Assembly: GCA_963725645.1 (NCBI GenBank)
Contig: CAVRZD010000006.1
Coordinates: forward strand, 496,001-560,000
Direction of reading: 5' to 3'
DNA: 64,000 nt
Source: JALYZC01 sp963725645
GTDB taxonomy: Bacteria; Actinomycetota; Thermoleophilia; Solirubrobacterales; Solirubrobacteraceae
A program made the position numbers and the translations under genes. Positions 49,491 to 57,928 of the stretch are shown one piece after another (within the stretch, counting starts at the first letter, position 1; every line of letters begins with the position of its first letter). Under the pieces are notes generated by a model. It saw only the letters and a program-made list of their open reading frames with translations. It had not been told where the DNA came from and searched no databases.

Positions 49491-50458
49491 GCTCGGGGCG
49501 CTACTGGCTTTGCGTGATCGTCGCCTTCGCGTCATGCATCGGCGGGCTCATGCTCGGCGCGTACGCGATCCACGAGATCGTCCAGATCGGGACGTGCGCC
49601 TCCGGCGGGCCGTACGTGTCGCGGCGGCCCTGCCCGCCGGGGACGGAGCTGAAGATCCTCGCCATCTTCGGTGCGCTCGGGCTGCTGTTCCTGGGGCGGA
49701 TCGTGTGGGCCTTCCGTGGCCGCGGCGACGACGGCTTCGGGAGCTTCCGCTTCGGCAGCGCGCTGTGGGTCGTGGGCTGGCTGACGCTCGACGGGACGAT
49801 GCTGGTGGCGGCCTTCGGCCCGGCCGCCCCGAGCAACGCCTCGGGCTGGCAGCTCGCCGCGATCATCAACGCCGCGGTCGGGATCCCGATCGGGCTGGCG
49901 CCGCTGGTGATGCTGTTCACCCGTCGCGCGAAGACCGATACGGCCGAGTGGCTGATGCGCGACGGCTCGCGCGCGCCCGGCGAGGTGACCGCCGTCGAGG
50001 ACACCGGCATCACGATCAACGAGAACCCGCGGGTGACGGTGACCGTGCGCGTCGACGCTCCAGGGCAGGCGCCGTTCGACATTCGCAAGACGTTCACCGC
50101 CTCGCGAGTCGATCTGCCGCGGCGCGGGGACAAATGCACGGTCTTCTATGACCCCAACGACCATTCGCGGACGGCGATCACGTTCGACCAGGTTCCCGCG
50201 GGCGCGACCATGCCGGCCGTCCCCGGCGCCGTCCCGACGTCGTTCGGCGGCTCCCCGCCGGCGACGTGGAACCCCGCCGCCGCCAAGCCGGCGCCGCCCG
50301 CCGCCGGGCCGGCGGGGGCCGCGCCCGCGCACGGCGGGACGGCGACCGCCGACGCCGTCGCCGAGCGCCTGCGCAAGCTCGACAAGCTGCGTGACGACGG
50401 CGTGATCACGCCGGCCGAGCACGATGCCGAGCGCGCGCGCATCCTCGATCAGCTCTGA
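49487..50458 (+). CDS. Multi-pass membrane protein with C-terminal SHOCT domain
   Basis: The 323-residue product has four hydrophobic segments (about 6-28, 54-72, 90-108, 120-141). Then comes a beta domain (about 150-215, AEWLMRDGSRAPGEVTAVED, DDP-like TVFYDPNDHSR), a Pro/Ala linker, and a SHOCT motif at the end (AERLRKLDKLRDDGVITPAE to the last residue). SHOCT is a short oligomerisation domain found at protein ends. GTG 49487 is chosen for its 4-base overlap with the previous stop. The beta domain resembles DUF3592-type middle parts. Function unknown; it probably teams with the preceding protein. Confidence 0.7.
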   Translation: MSSGRYWLCVIVAFASCIGGLMLGAYAIHEIVQIGTCASGGPYVSRRPCPPGTELKILAIFGALGLLFLGRIVWAFRGRGDDGFGSFRFGSALWVVGWLTLDGTMLVAAFGPAAPSNASGWQLAAIINAAVGIPIGLAPLVMLFTRRAKTDTAEWLMRDGSRAPGEVTAVEDTGITINENPRVTVTVRVDAPGQAPFDIRKTFTASRVDLPRRGDKCTVFYDPNDHSRTAITFDQVPAGATMPAVPGAVPTSFGGSPPATWNPAAAKPAPPAAGPAGAAPAHGGTATADAVAERLRKLDKLRDDGVITPAEHDAERARILDQL

Positions 50459-50528
50459 AGATCCTGCGACTGGCTGGCCAGCCAGCATGAAGTAGGCTTC
50501 GGGGCCGCGACCGAGCGAAGGAGAGGCC

Positions 50529-52067
50529 ATGGCGACCGTCGAGTCCAAGCCCGCCGCCGCGTCGACCAACGGCGCCGCGGGCATCCCCGTCGAGAACCCC
50601 GCCACGGGCGAGGTGATCACCACTGTCCCGGTGATGTCCGCCGAGGAGGTCGGGGCCATGGTGGCCCGCGCGCGCGAGGCGCAACCCAAGTGGGAGGCGA
50701 TGGGATTCGACGGGCGGGCGAAGATCCTCCGCCGCGCGCAGAAGTGGGTGCTGGACAACAGCGACCGGATCATCGACGTGATCGTGTCCGAGACCGGCAA
50801 GACCCACGAGGACGCCCAGCTTGCCGAGATCTCCTACGCCGCCAGCGCCTTCGGGTTCTGGGCCAAGATGGCCCCCGAGTACCTGGCCGACGAGCGCATC
50901 CGCTCGAGCAACCTGTTCGTCAAGGGCACGAAGCTCGTCGTGCGCTACAAGCCGCTCGGCGTCGTCGGCGTGATCGGGCCCTGGAACTACCCCCTCACCA
51001 ACTCCTTCGGCGACTGCATCCCGGCGCTCGCCGCCGGCAACGCCTGCGTGCTCAAGCCTTCGGAGATCACGCCGCTGACGTCGCTGCTGATGGCCGACAT
51101 GCTGCGCGAGTGCGGCCTGCCCGACGACGTCTACCAGGTGGCCACGGGCTATGGGGAGACCGGCGCCGCGATGATCGACGAGGTCGACTTCGTCATGTTC
51201 ACGGGCTCGACCAAGACCGGCAAGAAGGTCGCCGAGCGGGCGGCGCAGTCGCTGACGCCCTTCGGGCTCGAGCTCGGCGGCAAGGACTCGATGATCGTGC
51301 TCGCCGACGCCGACGTCGAGCGCGCGGCCAACGGTGCGGTGTTCTACTCGATGCAGAACGCCGGCCAGACGTGCATCTCGGTCGAGCGCGTGTACGTGGA
51401 GGAGCCCGTCTACGACCAGTTCGTGGCCAAGGTGACCGACAAGGCGCAGGCGCTGCGCCAGGGCAAGCCTGCCGGGCCCGGCTCGGTCGACGTCGGCGCC
51501 ATCATCTTCCCGCCGCAGATCGATGTCATCGAGGACCACGTCAAGGACGCGGTCGACAAGGGCGCCAAGGTGATCGTGGGCGGCCACGCCAAGCGCGACG
51601 GCGGCCGCTACTTCGAGCCGACGGTGCTCGTCGACGTCGACCACTCGATGAAGGCGATGACCGAGGAGACGTTCGGCCCGACGCTTCCGATCATGAAGGT
51701 CAAGGACGCCGACGAGGCGCTGCGGCTCGCCAACGACTCGGAGTACGGCCTCGCCGGATCGGTTTGGACCAAGGACGTCGCCAAGGGGGAGGCGTTCGCC
51801 CGCCGGATCGAGGCCGGCGCCGTGTGCGTCAACGACGCGATGCTCAACTACGCGGCGCTCGAGCTGCCGATGGGCGGGTGGAAGACCTCCGGCGTCGGTG
51901 CGCGGCACGCCGCGGGCGGGATCCGCAAGTACTGCGGCCAGCAATCGTTGCTGGTCAAGCGGCTCGCGCCCAAGCGCGACATCCACATGTTCCCGTACAA
52001 GGCGAAGACGACCCGGCTGATCGGGCGGATCCTCCGTCTCCTGTACGGACGCGGCAAGCGCGCGTAG
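50529..52067 (+). CDS. NAD(P)-dependent aldehyde dehydrogenase
   Basis: This 512-residue aldehyde dehydrogenase has IGPWNYPLTNSFGDCIPALA, MFTGSTKTGKKVA, LELGGKDSMIVL (base Glu), and nucleophile Cys in SMQNAGQTCISVERVYV (about 273-289). EETFGPTLPIMKV follows. The sequence style (LKPSEITPLTSL, MPMGGWKTSG) is that of the succinate-semialdehyde/long-chain group of ALDHs; the C-terminal 40 residues (YKAKTTRLIGRILRLLYG) are basic and amphipathic and could bind the membrane, as in fatty-aldehyde dehydrogenases. GAAGGAGAGG gives a strong start at ATG 50529. Third aldehyde dehydrogenase of the window. Confidence 0.88.
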   Translation: MATVESKPAAASTNGAAGIPVENPATGEVITTVPVMSAEEVGAMVARAREAQPKWEAMGFDGRAKILRRAQKWVLDNSDRIIDVIVSETGKTHEDAQLAEISYAASAFGFWAKMAPEYLADERIRSSNLFVKGTKLVVRYKPLGVVGVIGPWNYPLTNSFGDCIPALAAGNACVLKPSEITPLTSLLMADMLRECGLPDDVYQVATGYGETGAAMIDEVDFVMFTGSTKTGKKVAERAAQSLTPFGLELGGKDSMIVLADADVERAANGAVFYSMQNAGQTCISVERVYVEEPVYDQFVAKVTDKAQALRQGKPAGPGSVDVGAIIFPPQIDVIEDHVKDAVDKGAKVIVGGHAKRDGGRYFEPTVLVDVDHSMKAMTEETFGPTLPIMKVKDADEALRLANDSEYGLAGSVWTKDVAKGEAFARRIEAGAVCVNDAMLNYAALELPMGGWKTSGVGARHAAGGIRKYCGQQSLLVKRLAPKRDIHMFPYKAKTTRLIGRILRLLYGRGKRA

Positions 52068-52165
52068 CAGACGTCAGGCATCGGGCGCCAGTCATCGAGG
52101 CGCCGGCGCTTCGAAAAGCGTAGCGGTATGCTCCTGCCTCGGTAATCGAAGCACGAGGAGCAGGC

Positions 52166-52741
52166 ATGCCCGACGCCCCGCGCATTCCCCCGCTGGAGCC
52201 GCCGTACGATCCCGACACCGAGGGCATCCTTCGCAAGTGGATGCCGCCCGGCGCCGAAGTCGAGCCGCTGGCGCTGTTCCGGACGCTCGCCGTCCACGAC
52301 GACCTCGCGGCGCGCATGCGCCCGCTGGGCGCGGGGATCCTCGGGCACGGTCGCATCGACCCGCGCGACAGAGAGATCGTGATCGCGCGCGCGTGCGCGC
52401 GCGCAGGCGCCGAATACGAATGGGGCGTCCACGTGGTGGCCTTCGCCCGGCCGCTCGGGCTGACCGACGCGCAGGTCGCCGCCACGGTGCACGGCGCGGC
52501 CGACGACCCCGCGTGGTCGGAGCGCGACGCGCTCCTGGTCCGGCTCGTCGACGAGCTGCACGACACCGCCACGGTGTCCGGGGAGCTGTGGGATGAGCTG
52601 GCGGCGCGCTGGGCGCCCGATCAGCTGCTCGAGCTCGTGGTCGCCGCCGGCTGGTACCGCCTGCTCTCGGGCGTGATCAACGCCGCCGGGGTGCCGCTCG
52701 AGCCGTGGGCCGAGCGGTTCCCGGCGCCCGCTGCCGGCTGA
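52166..52741 (+). CDS. Carboxymuconolactone decarboxylase family protein
   Basis: The 191-residue all-helical CMD-type protein has LALFRTLAVHDDLAARMRPL, then RIDPRDREIVIARACARAGA and EYEWGVHVVAFARPLGLTDA, where the usual Cys-x-x-His of AhpD is replaced by Glu-Trp-Gly-Val-His. So it keeps the His but not the redox Cys. This is common in a subgroup of unknown function. LVDELHDTATVSGELWDELAARW follows. CGAGGAGCAGGC precedes ATG 52166. The EamA transporter gene starts 22 bases after its stop. Confidence 0.75.
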   Translation: MPDAPRIPPLEPPYDPDTEGILRKWMPPGAEVEPLALFRTLAVHDDLAARMRPLGAGILGHGRIDPRDREIVIARACARAGAEYEWGVHVVAFARPLGLTDAQVAATVHGAADDPAWSERDALLVRLVDELHDTATVSGELWDELAARWAPDQLLELVVAAGWYRLLSGVINAAGVPLEPWAERFPAPAAG

Positions 52742-52763
52742 CGCGTCCGCCTAGCATGGCGCG

Positions 52764-53609
52764 ATGCTCGCCATCGCGCTCGGGCTGGGGTCGTCGCTGT
52801 TCTGGGGGCTGGCCGACTTCGGCGGCGGCCTGCAGAGCCGGCGCTTCCCGGTCATCGCCGTGCTGCTGGTGTCGCAGGCGGTCGGCCTGGCGGGCATCGC
52901 GGTCATCGTCGCGCTGAGCGGCGAGCCCGCGCCCTCGGTCGACGACCTGTGGCCGGCGGCGGCCGGTGGCGCGGGCGGGCTGCTCGCCCTGTCGGCCTTC
53001 TACCGGGCGCTCGCGATCGGGACGATGAGCATCGTCGCGCCGATCTCGGCCACCGGCTCCGCCGTCCCCGTGATCGTCGGGCTGGCGAGCGGCGAGCGCC
53101 CGGCGGCGGTCCAGCTGGTCGGGATCGCCGCCGCCGGCGTCGGCGTCGTCCTCGCGTCGCGGGAGGCTCCGCACGACGACGCGGCGCGCGCCCGCGCCGG
53201 GCGGGCCAGCATCGCCCTCGCGCTGGTGGCGGCGCTCGGCTTCGGCGCCTTCTTCGTCGGGATGGACCGCGCGGCTGACGCCGACATCCTCTGGGCGCTC
53301 CTCGCCGCGCGCATCGCGGGCAACCTCGGGTTGCTGGCGTTTGCCCTCGTCGTGCGACCGAGACTGGACCTACCGGCCACCGCGCTGCCGGCGCTCGCCG
53401 CGGTCGGTGCGCTCGACCTCGCCGCCAACGGCCTCTACGCATGGGGGACGACGGAGGGTCTGCTCAGCGTGGTGGCCGTGCTGGGGTCGCTCTACCCGGT
53501 CGCGACGGTCCTCCTCGCGCGTGGCGTCCTCGGCGAGCGCATCCGGCGCGTGCAGGAGATCGGCATCGTGACCGCGCTCACCGGCGTGGTGCTGATCGCG
53601 GCGGGGTAG
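52764..53609 (+). CDS. EamA-family (DMT) transporter
   Basis: This 281-residue integral membrane protein has ten hydrophobic helices in two EamA halves: the first with LGSSLFWGLADFGGGLQSRRF and LSAFYRALAIGTMSIVAPIS, the second from about residue 150 with ALVAALGFGAFFVGMDRAA and TEGLLSVVAVLGSLYPVATV, ending in EIGIVTALTGVVLIAAG. The duplicated fold exports amino acids, nucleotides or other metabolites; no substrate can be named. TAGCAT sits six bases before ATG 52764. It is convergent and abuts the HAD gene (stops adjacent). Confidence 0.85.
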   Translation: MLAIALGLGSSLFWGLADFGGGLQSRRFPVIAVLLVSQAVGLAGIAVIVALSGEPAPSVDDLWPAAAGGAGGLLALSAFYRALAIGTMSIVAPISATGSAVPVIVGLASGERPAAVQLVGIAAAGVGVVLASREAPHDDAARARAGRASIALALVAALGFGAFFVGMDRAADADILWALLAARIAGNLGLLAFALVVRPRLDLPATALPALAAVGALDLAANGLYAWGTTEGLLSVVAVLGSLYPVATVLLARGVLGERIRRVQEIGIVTALTGVVLIAAG

Positions 53610-54240
53610 CTACCGCAGCCGCACGCCGAGCAGGCGCTCGAGCTGCGGGACCGTGTCCTCGGCGCCGGTGTGGTGCACGGTGGCCATGCCCAGGTCACGC
53701 GCGACCTTGAGATTGCCGGGCAGGTCATCCACGAACACGCACGCGCCCGGCTCGAGGCCGATTGCCTCCGCGCCGAGCTCGTAGATGCGCGGCTCGGGCT
53801 TGCGCACGCCCACCTCTCCGGAGATCACGACCCCGTCGAACAGCATCGGGAACTCCGAGCGGTCGTAGCGCCCGCGGCCCCAGGAGTTGGAGACCAGGCC
53901 GGTGCGGACGCCCGCGTCGCTTCGCCGCGCGCACGGCGTTCTTCATCGCGTGGTCGGCCCGCATCCCCGCGAACAGCCGGTCGATCAGCCCCGTCCCGTC
54001 GGCGACACCGATCACGGCGGCGAAGCGGGGCCCGAACTCCTCCTCGGTGAGCTTGCCGACCTCGAGGTCGAACAGCAGCTGCCGCGCCTCGGGGTCGGAG
54101 CGGAAGTGCTGTGCCACCACGTCCGGCTCCAGGCCCTCGGCCTCGCAGAAGGCCGCGAAGGACCCGAAGACGTTCGTCGTCAGGACGCCGCCGTAGTCCA
54201 CCAGCAGCCCGCGCCGCGGCGGCTGGCCGTCACTCGCCAT
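53610..54240 (-). CDS. HAD-superfamily hydrolase, frame-shifted
   Basis: The N-terminal part (from ATG 54240) begins GLLVDYGGVLTTNVFGSFAA, motif I with the nucleophile Asp, and continues through ARQLLFDLEVGKLTEEEFG. After NAVRAAK (about 53930) the sense continues in the next frame: GVRTGLVSNSWG (motif II), VISGEVGVRKPEPRIYELGA (motif III Lys) and FVDDLPGNLKVARDLGM (motif IV). Corrected length is about 210 residues, normal for HAD-IA phosphatases. The net shift equals one extra base (or two missing). It overlaps the upstream kinase-like gene by 11 bases, so the two are one operon. Confidence 0.75.
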
Positions 54241-55295
54241 GCGCGACGTCCCAGGCGCGGTGGGCGATCTCGGGCACGCCCTCGCCGAGCATCTTGAAGA
54301 ACGGATCGTCGGTCGTCCCCGCCAGCAGCCGCTTGTACGAGCCCTCGAGGAACACGGCCGACTTCCACATCGCCAGCGTCTGGTACCAGCGCACGTCCGA
54401 CATCGAGCGGCCGGAGCGCTCCTCGTAGCGCGCGATCAGCTCGGCGCGCGTGGGGAAGCCCTCGCGCGTGGTGACGGCGGCGAGGGAGAACAACGTGCCC
54501 GCGTCGTCGCCCGGCTCCGGGTAGGTCGCCGTCAGGTAGCCGACATCGGCGAGCGGGTCGCCGATCGTGGCCAGCTCCCAGTCGAAGATCGCCGCCAGGC
54601 GGGCGGGGGCGCCGGGCGCGAACATCGTGTTTCCGAGCCGGTAGTCCCCGTGCACGATGGTGGCGGCCCCGGACTCCGGAAGGTTGGCAGCGCAGCCACT
54701 CCGTGGTGCGCTCGAGGATCTCGATGTCGCGGGTCTTGTTGTGCTCCCAGAGCCCGGAGAAGCGCCGGAGCTGGCGCTCGAGGTAGCCGGTCGGCTTCCC
54801 GTAGCCCTCGAGGCCGCAGGCGCGCCAGTCGACAGCGTGGATCTCGACCAGCGAGTCGATCAGCTCCTGGGCCATGCGGGCGCGCTGCTGCGGGTTGTCG
54901 AGCGGCTCGGGGATCGCGGTCGTGATCACGTCGCCCTGCACGAGCTCCATCAGATAGAACGGCGCGCCGATCACCGACTCGTCGTCGCACGCGAGCAGCA
55001 CAGCGGGCGTGCGCACGTCGGCGTCGGCGACCGCGCTCAGCAGGTGCGCCTCGCGCAGCACGTCGTGGGCGGAGGGCGGCAGCGGCGGCCGCGGCGGGCG
55101 GCGCAGGACCCACGCGTCGGCGCCGCGGCGGATCACGTAGGTGATGTTGGAGTGGCCCTCGCCGACCGGCTCGGCGTCGATCGGCCCGCTCCCGAGGCCG
55201 TGCGCGTCGAGGTAGGCCTCGAGCGGGCGGCGGACGAGCAGCGGCGGGAGGTCGAGTGCCTCCGCCTCCTCCGGGGTGTCGACGATCGCCGTCAC
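54230..55295 (-). CDS. Aminoglycoside-phosphotransferase-like kinase (APH family), frame-shifted
   Basis: The N-terminal lobe (start GTG 55295, VTAIVDTPEEAEALDLPPLL) has GEGHSNITYVI and WVLRRPPRPPLPPSAHDVLR, then MELVQGDVITT and PTGYLERQLRRFSGLW. At about 54690 an extra base (plus-strand ...GGCAGCGC...) shifts the frame. The catalytic part continues in the next frame: VHGDYRLGNTMF with the base Asp, and IFDWELATIGDPLADVGYL with the metal Asp. The pattern is that of acyl-CoA-dehydrogenase-associated APH proteins (ACAD10/11-like) that act on hydroxyacyl-CoA. Corrected length about 355 residues. Confidence 0.78.
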
Positions 55296-55386
55296 GGCGC
55301 GGGAACGGTATCGCGCGCCCGCTCCACGCTCGCCGCTCTGTCCGTGCGTCCGCAACTATTCCGCTACCGTGCTGTTGGAGTCCATG

Positions 55387-56097
55387 ATGCGCCTGCGTCG
55401 CCTCCCCCTCGTCGCTGCGCCGATCGTCCTGGCCCTCGCATCGGCGCCCGCACCCGCGCCGGCCGCAACGGTGTCGGTCGGCATCAACAACGAGACCAAC
55501 AGCTTTGTGAACAAGGCGGAGACCGTCGCGCTCGGCGACAGCGTCCTGTTCACCAACGACCCGGCGGACTTCGCGTCAGCCGCGCTCGCCGGCGGGCCCG
55601 GGCAGCACAACGTCGCGTGGGACGCCGGCGGGTTCGCGACGAAGCCGAGCGTCGACGGCCTGGCCACCCCGTGGAAGTTCACCCGGACGTTCGGCAAGCC
55701 CGGCCTGTATCGCTACTTCTGCACCCTGCACGGGAGCCCGGGCGGCATCGACATGGCGGGGAAGGTCACGGTCCGCAAGGCCGACGGGTCGATCCCGGTT
55801 GCGCCCTCGATCGGCCGGATCGCCGGCACGAGCGGGCGGGGCAGCATCAGGCTCCGGTTCACCTCCTCCATCGCCGGGGTCGTCAAGGGAAGGCTCTCCC
55901 GGAAGCGGGGCCGCAGCTTCCGCAGCTTCGGCTCCGTCACGCTGACGCTGCGCAAGGGCAGCAACTCGCTCACGGTCAAGCGGTCCACCGCGGGCAGGCT
56001 CACCGCCGGCAGCTATCGGCTGGCGCTCACCTTCTCCGACGGCGTCAGCGCCAACCTCAGCACCGCCAAGACCCTCAAGTTCACCATCAGCCGTTAA
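55387..56097 (+). CDS. Exported plastocyanin/cupredoxin-like protein
   Basis: The 236-residue product has a signal peptide (to about residue 26, PAPAPAA). Next is a cupredoxin domain (27-130) with copper ligands: His in PGQHNVAWDAG, and Cys and His in YRYFCTLHGSPGGIDMAG, with the following Met as axial ligand. The C-terminal part (about 145-236, RLRFTSSIAGVVKGRLSRKR and LTAGSYRLALTFSDG) is a repeat-like beta domain seen at the end of many Solirubrobacterales exported proteins; it may bind the wall. I prefer ATG 55387 to the adjacent ATG 55384 because of spacing to GGAG. It is divergent from the APH-like gene. Confidence 0.8.
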   Translation: MRLRRLPLVAAPIVLALASAPAPAPAATVSVGINNETNSFVNKAETVALGDSVLFTNDPADFASAALAGGPGQHNVAWDAGGFATKPSVDGLATPWKFTRTFGKPGLYRYFCTLHGSPGGIDMAGKVTVRKADGSIPVAPSIGRIAGTSGRGSIRLRFTSSIAGVVKGRLSRKRGRSFRSFGSVTLTLRKGSNSLTVKRSTAGRLTAGSYRLALTFSDGVSANLSTAKTLKFTISR

Positions 56098-56130
56098 CGC
56101 CGGGGTCACCGGTGGCCGCCGGCCGGCCGC

Positions 56131-56136
56131 TAGCCT
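56131..56136 (+). promoter_or_regulatory. -10 hexamer TAGCCT of the SixA-like gene
   Basis: TAGCCT lies nine bases before ATG 56146; no Shine-Dalgarno sequence is present. Same spacing as before the TetR, ZIP and quinone oxidoreductase genes. Confidence 0.35.
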
Positions 56137-56145
56137 CTCGCGCCT

Positions 56146-56619
56146 ATGGCCCTGCAACTCTGGCTCCTGCGCCACGGCGACGCCGAGCCGCACGGCGCGC
56201 GCCCCGACCCCGAGCGCCGGCTCACGCCCCGGGGCGAGCGTCAGGCGATCGCCGCCGGCCGCGCGCTGCGCAAGCTCGGCGTCGACATCGGCGTCGCGCT
56301 GACCAGCCCGCGCGTGCGGGCGGTCGAGACGGCGCGGCTCGCCTGCGAGTCGCTCGGCGCGGAGCCCGTCGTGCACGAGCCGCTGTCCTCCGGATTCGAC
56401 GCGGACGAGGCGCGCGCGCTCATGGCGGGCCAGGATCCGAACGCCCGCGTCCTCCTCGTCGGGCACGAGCCCGACTTCAGCGGCGTGGTCCACGACCTCG
56501 CCGGTGGCCGGATCGACCTCAAGAAGGGCGGGGTCGCGGCGGTGCGCCTGGACGGCCCACGCGCCGAGCTGATCGCGCTGCTCCGCCCGCGCGAGCTGGA
56601 GGCGCTCGGCGAACGGTGA
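56146..56619 (+). CDS. Histidine phosphatase, SixA type
   Basis: This is a 157-residue branch-2-like small phosphoglycerate-mutase-fold protein. The phosphohistidine motif is LLRHGDAE (His9 as nucleophile), followed by RRLTPRGERQAIAAGRAL; SPRVRAVETARLA and the second His in LLVGHEPDFS complete the site. SixA removes phosphate from His of phosphotransfer proteins; in actinobacteria the same architecture may act on other substrates such as phosphoramidates. The length is right for SixA and there is no signal peptide. The TetR gene starts 86 bases after its stop under its own promoter. Confidence 0.85.
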   Translation: MALQLWLLRHGDAEPHGARPDPERRLTPRGERQAIAAGRALRKLGVDIGVALTSPRVRAVETARLACESLGAEPVVHEPLSSGFDADEARALMAGQDPNARVLLVGHEPDFSGVVHDLAGGRIDLKKGGVAAVRLDGPRAELIALLRPRELEALGER

Positions 56620-56666
56620 CGGTCGGCGTCACCCGGACCGGGTGAGCGCGCCGACGAGTCGCACAA

Positions 56667-56696
56667 CTTGCAGTCAAACTGCAAGAAGCCTACGAT
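56667..56696 (+). promoter_or_regulatory. Operator and promoter of the TetR-family gene
   Basis: CTTGCAGTCAAACTGCAAG (56667-56685) is a perfect 7-5-7 palindrome. TTGCAG inside it (56668-56673) is a usable -35, and TACGAT (56691-56696) follows after exactly 17 bases as -10, nine bases before ATG 56706. A regulator bound to the palindrome would block its own leaderless transcription. Confidence 0.7.
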
Positions 56697-56705
56697 CCGG
56701 CTGGC

Positions 56706-57341
56706 ATGGCACAGGTCGTCCCGTTCGCGCGGAAGCATCAGGCGGTCGGCGACGCCGTCCGGCCCGATGGCCGCACGGCGCGTGCCGAGCGCACCCGCGC
56801 CGCCATCGTGGACGCCCTGTTCGCACTGCTCGAGGAGGGGGTGCTCCAGCCCCGCACCGATGTCATCGCCGCGCGCGCGGGCGTGTCCGAGCGCACGATC
56901 TTCCAGCACTTCCCGGACCGCGAGGCGCTGCTGGTGGCTGTGGCGGAGCGCCAGGGCCGACGGGTGATGGCGCTGTACGAGCCGATCGGCTCCGACGGGC
57001 CGCTGGAGGCGCGCATCGACGCGCTGGTCGCGCAGCGCGCCAAGGTGTGGGAGGCGGTTGCGCCCATGCGCCGCGCGGCCGAGCTGGTCGAGCCGTTCTC
57101 CGACGTGATCGCCCGCGGGCTGAAGACCTTCCGCGCGTTCAATCGCAGCCAGGTCGCGCATGTGTTCGAGGCGGAGCTGGCGCGGCTGTCCGACGGCGAC
57201 CGCGCGACGGTGGTGGACGCGGCCGCCGCGGCCTCCGAATGGACGGCGTGGAAGGAGTGGCGCTTCCACCAGGGGCGCTCTCCCGCCGCCGCCAGGCGCG
57301 CGATGCGACGGATTCTGGTCGGTTTGCTGACCACTCGTTGA
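56706..57341 (+). CDS. TetR-family transcriptional regulator
   Basis: The 211-residue product has an N-terminal HTH: RTRAAIVDALFALLEEG, then TDVIAARAGVSERTIFQHFP and DREALLVAVAERQ, the classical TetR pattern with the Phe-Gln-His-Phe hinge. The C-terminal ligand domain (about 85-211) is helical and has no assignment. A perfect palindrome overlaps its own promoter, so autorepression relieved by a ligand is likely. The target besides itself could be the genes behind (57419) or SixA; an inverted repeat of the same layout lies before the glycoside hydrolase at 2936. Confidence 0.88.
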   Translation: MAQVVPFARKHQAVGDAVRPDGRTARAERTRAAIVDALFALLEEGVLQPRTDVIAARAGVSERTIFQHFPDREALLVAVAERQGRRVMALYEPIGSDGPLEARIDALVAQRAKVWEAVAPMRRAAELVEPFSDVIARGLKTFRAFNRSQVAHVFEAELARLSDGDRATVVDAAAAASEWTAWKEWRFHQGRSPAAARRAMRRILVGLLTTR

Positions 57342-57418
57342 GCTCGCTTGCGGAGCGTTGAGGCGCGTCGAGGAGGGTTAAAGTCCCGGCCCGGGACGCC
57401 CGATGTCAGTCGTGGTCT

Positions 57419-57922
57419 ATGTGGTCCACGCGGCTCGCATCCGTGGCTCTTCTGCCGTTCGCGCTGACGCTTCCGCTCGCCTCAGCCGCGACCGCGCCGC
57501 GCGATGCCCCGCGCCTGGAGACGCTGGGCTCGACCGCCGTCAGCGTCGGCCAGACGATCACACTGACCGGTCACGGGTTCGTGCGCGGGAAGGGGCGCGA
57601 CGTGGTGATCCTCCAGCGGCCCGGCGCGCGTTCGATCTTCATCCGCGCCGACCACGCCACGTCCACGCGGGTCAAGCTGACGCTCCCGGCCTGCCGCGTG
57701 CTGCCCTTCCTCGACTGGCGCGCCGGCGCCCCGCGGGCCACGCGCTTCCGCGTGAGCGTGCTCGGCCGGCGCCTGTCGGCCGTGCCGGCGAATCAGGTCC
57801 TCACCGTGCTGCCGGGGCCGAGCGAGGACGCCGTGGGGGTGCGCCCGGGCACGAGCCAGTGCCTCTTCGATCTCTCTCCCAACCCGGCGTTCAACCTGTC
57901 GCCCGGGCCACCGACCGCCTGA
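57419..57922 (+). CDS. Exported protein with IPT/TIG-like beta domain
   Basis: The 167-residue product starts with a signal peptide (about 1-24, LPLASAATA). It then shows STAVSVGQTITLTGHGFVRG, the usual opening of IPT/TIG immunoglobulin-like folds, with DVVILQRPGARSIFIRADHA and KLTLPACRVLP. The C-terminal end holds a second Cys (SQCLFDLS) that may pair with it. Such one-domain exported proteins are frequent in this group of bacteria and their role is unknown. GGAGGG about 45 bases upstream is too far to be its site; the start ATG 57419 is chosen by the signal peptide. Confidence 0.65.
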   Translation: MWSTRLASVALLPFALTLPLASAATAPRDAPRLETLGSTAVSVGQTITLTGHGFVRGKGRDVVILQRPGARSIFIRADHATSTRVKLTLPACRVLPFLDWRAGAPRATRFRVSVLGRRLSAVPANQVLTVLPGPSEDAVGVRPGTSQCLFDLSPNPAFNLSPGPPTA

Positions 57923-57928
57923 GGGCGG

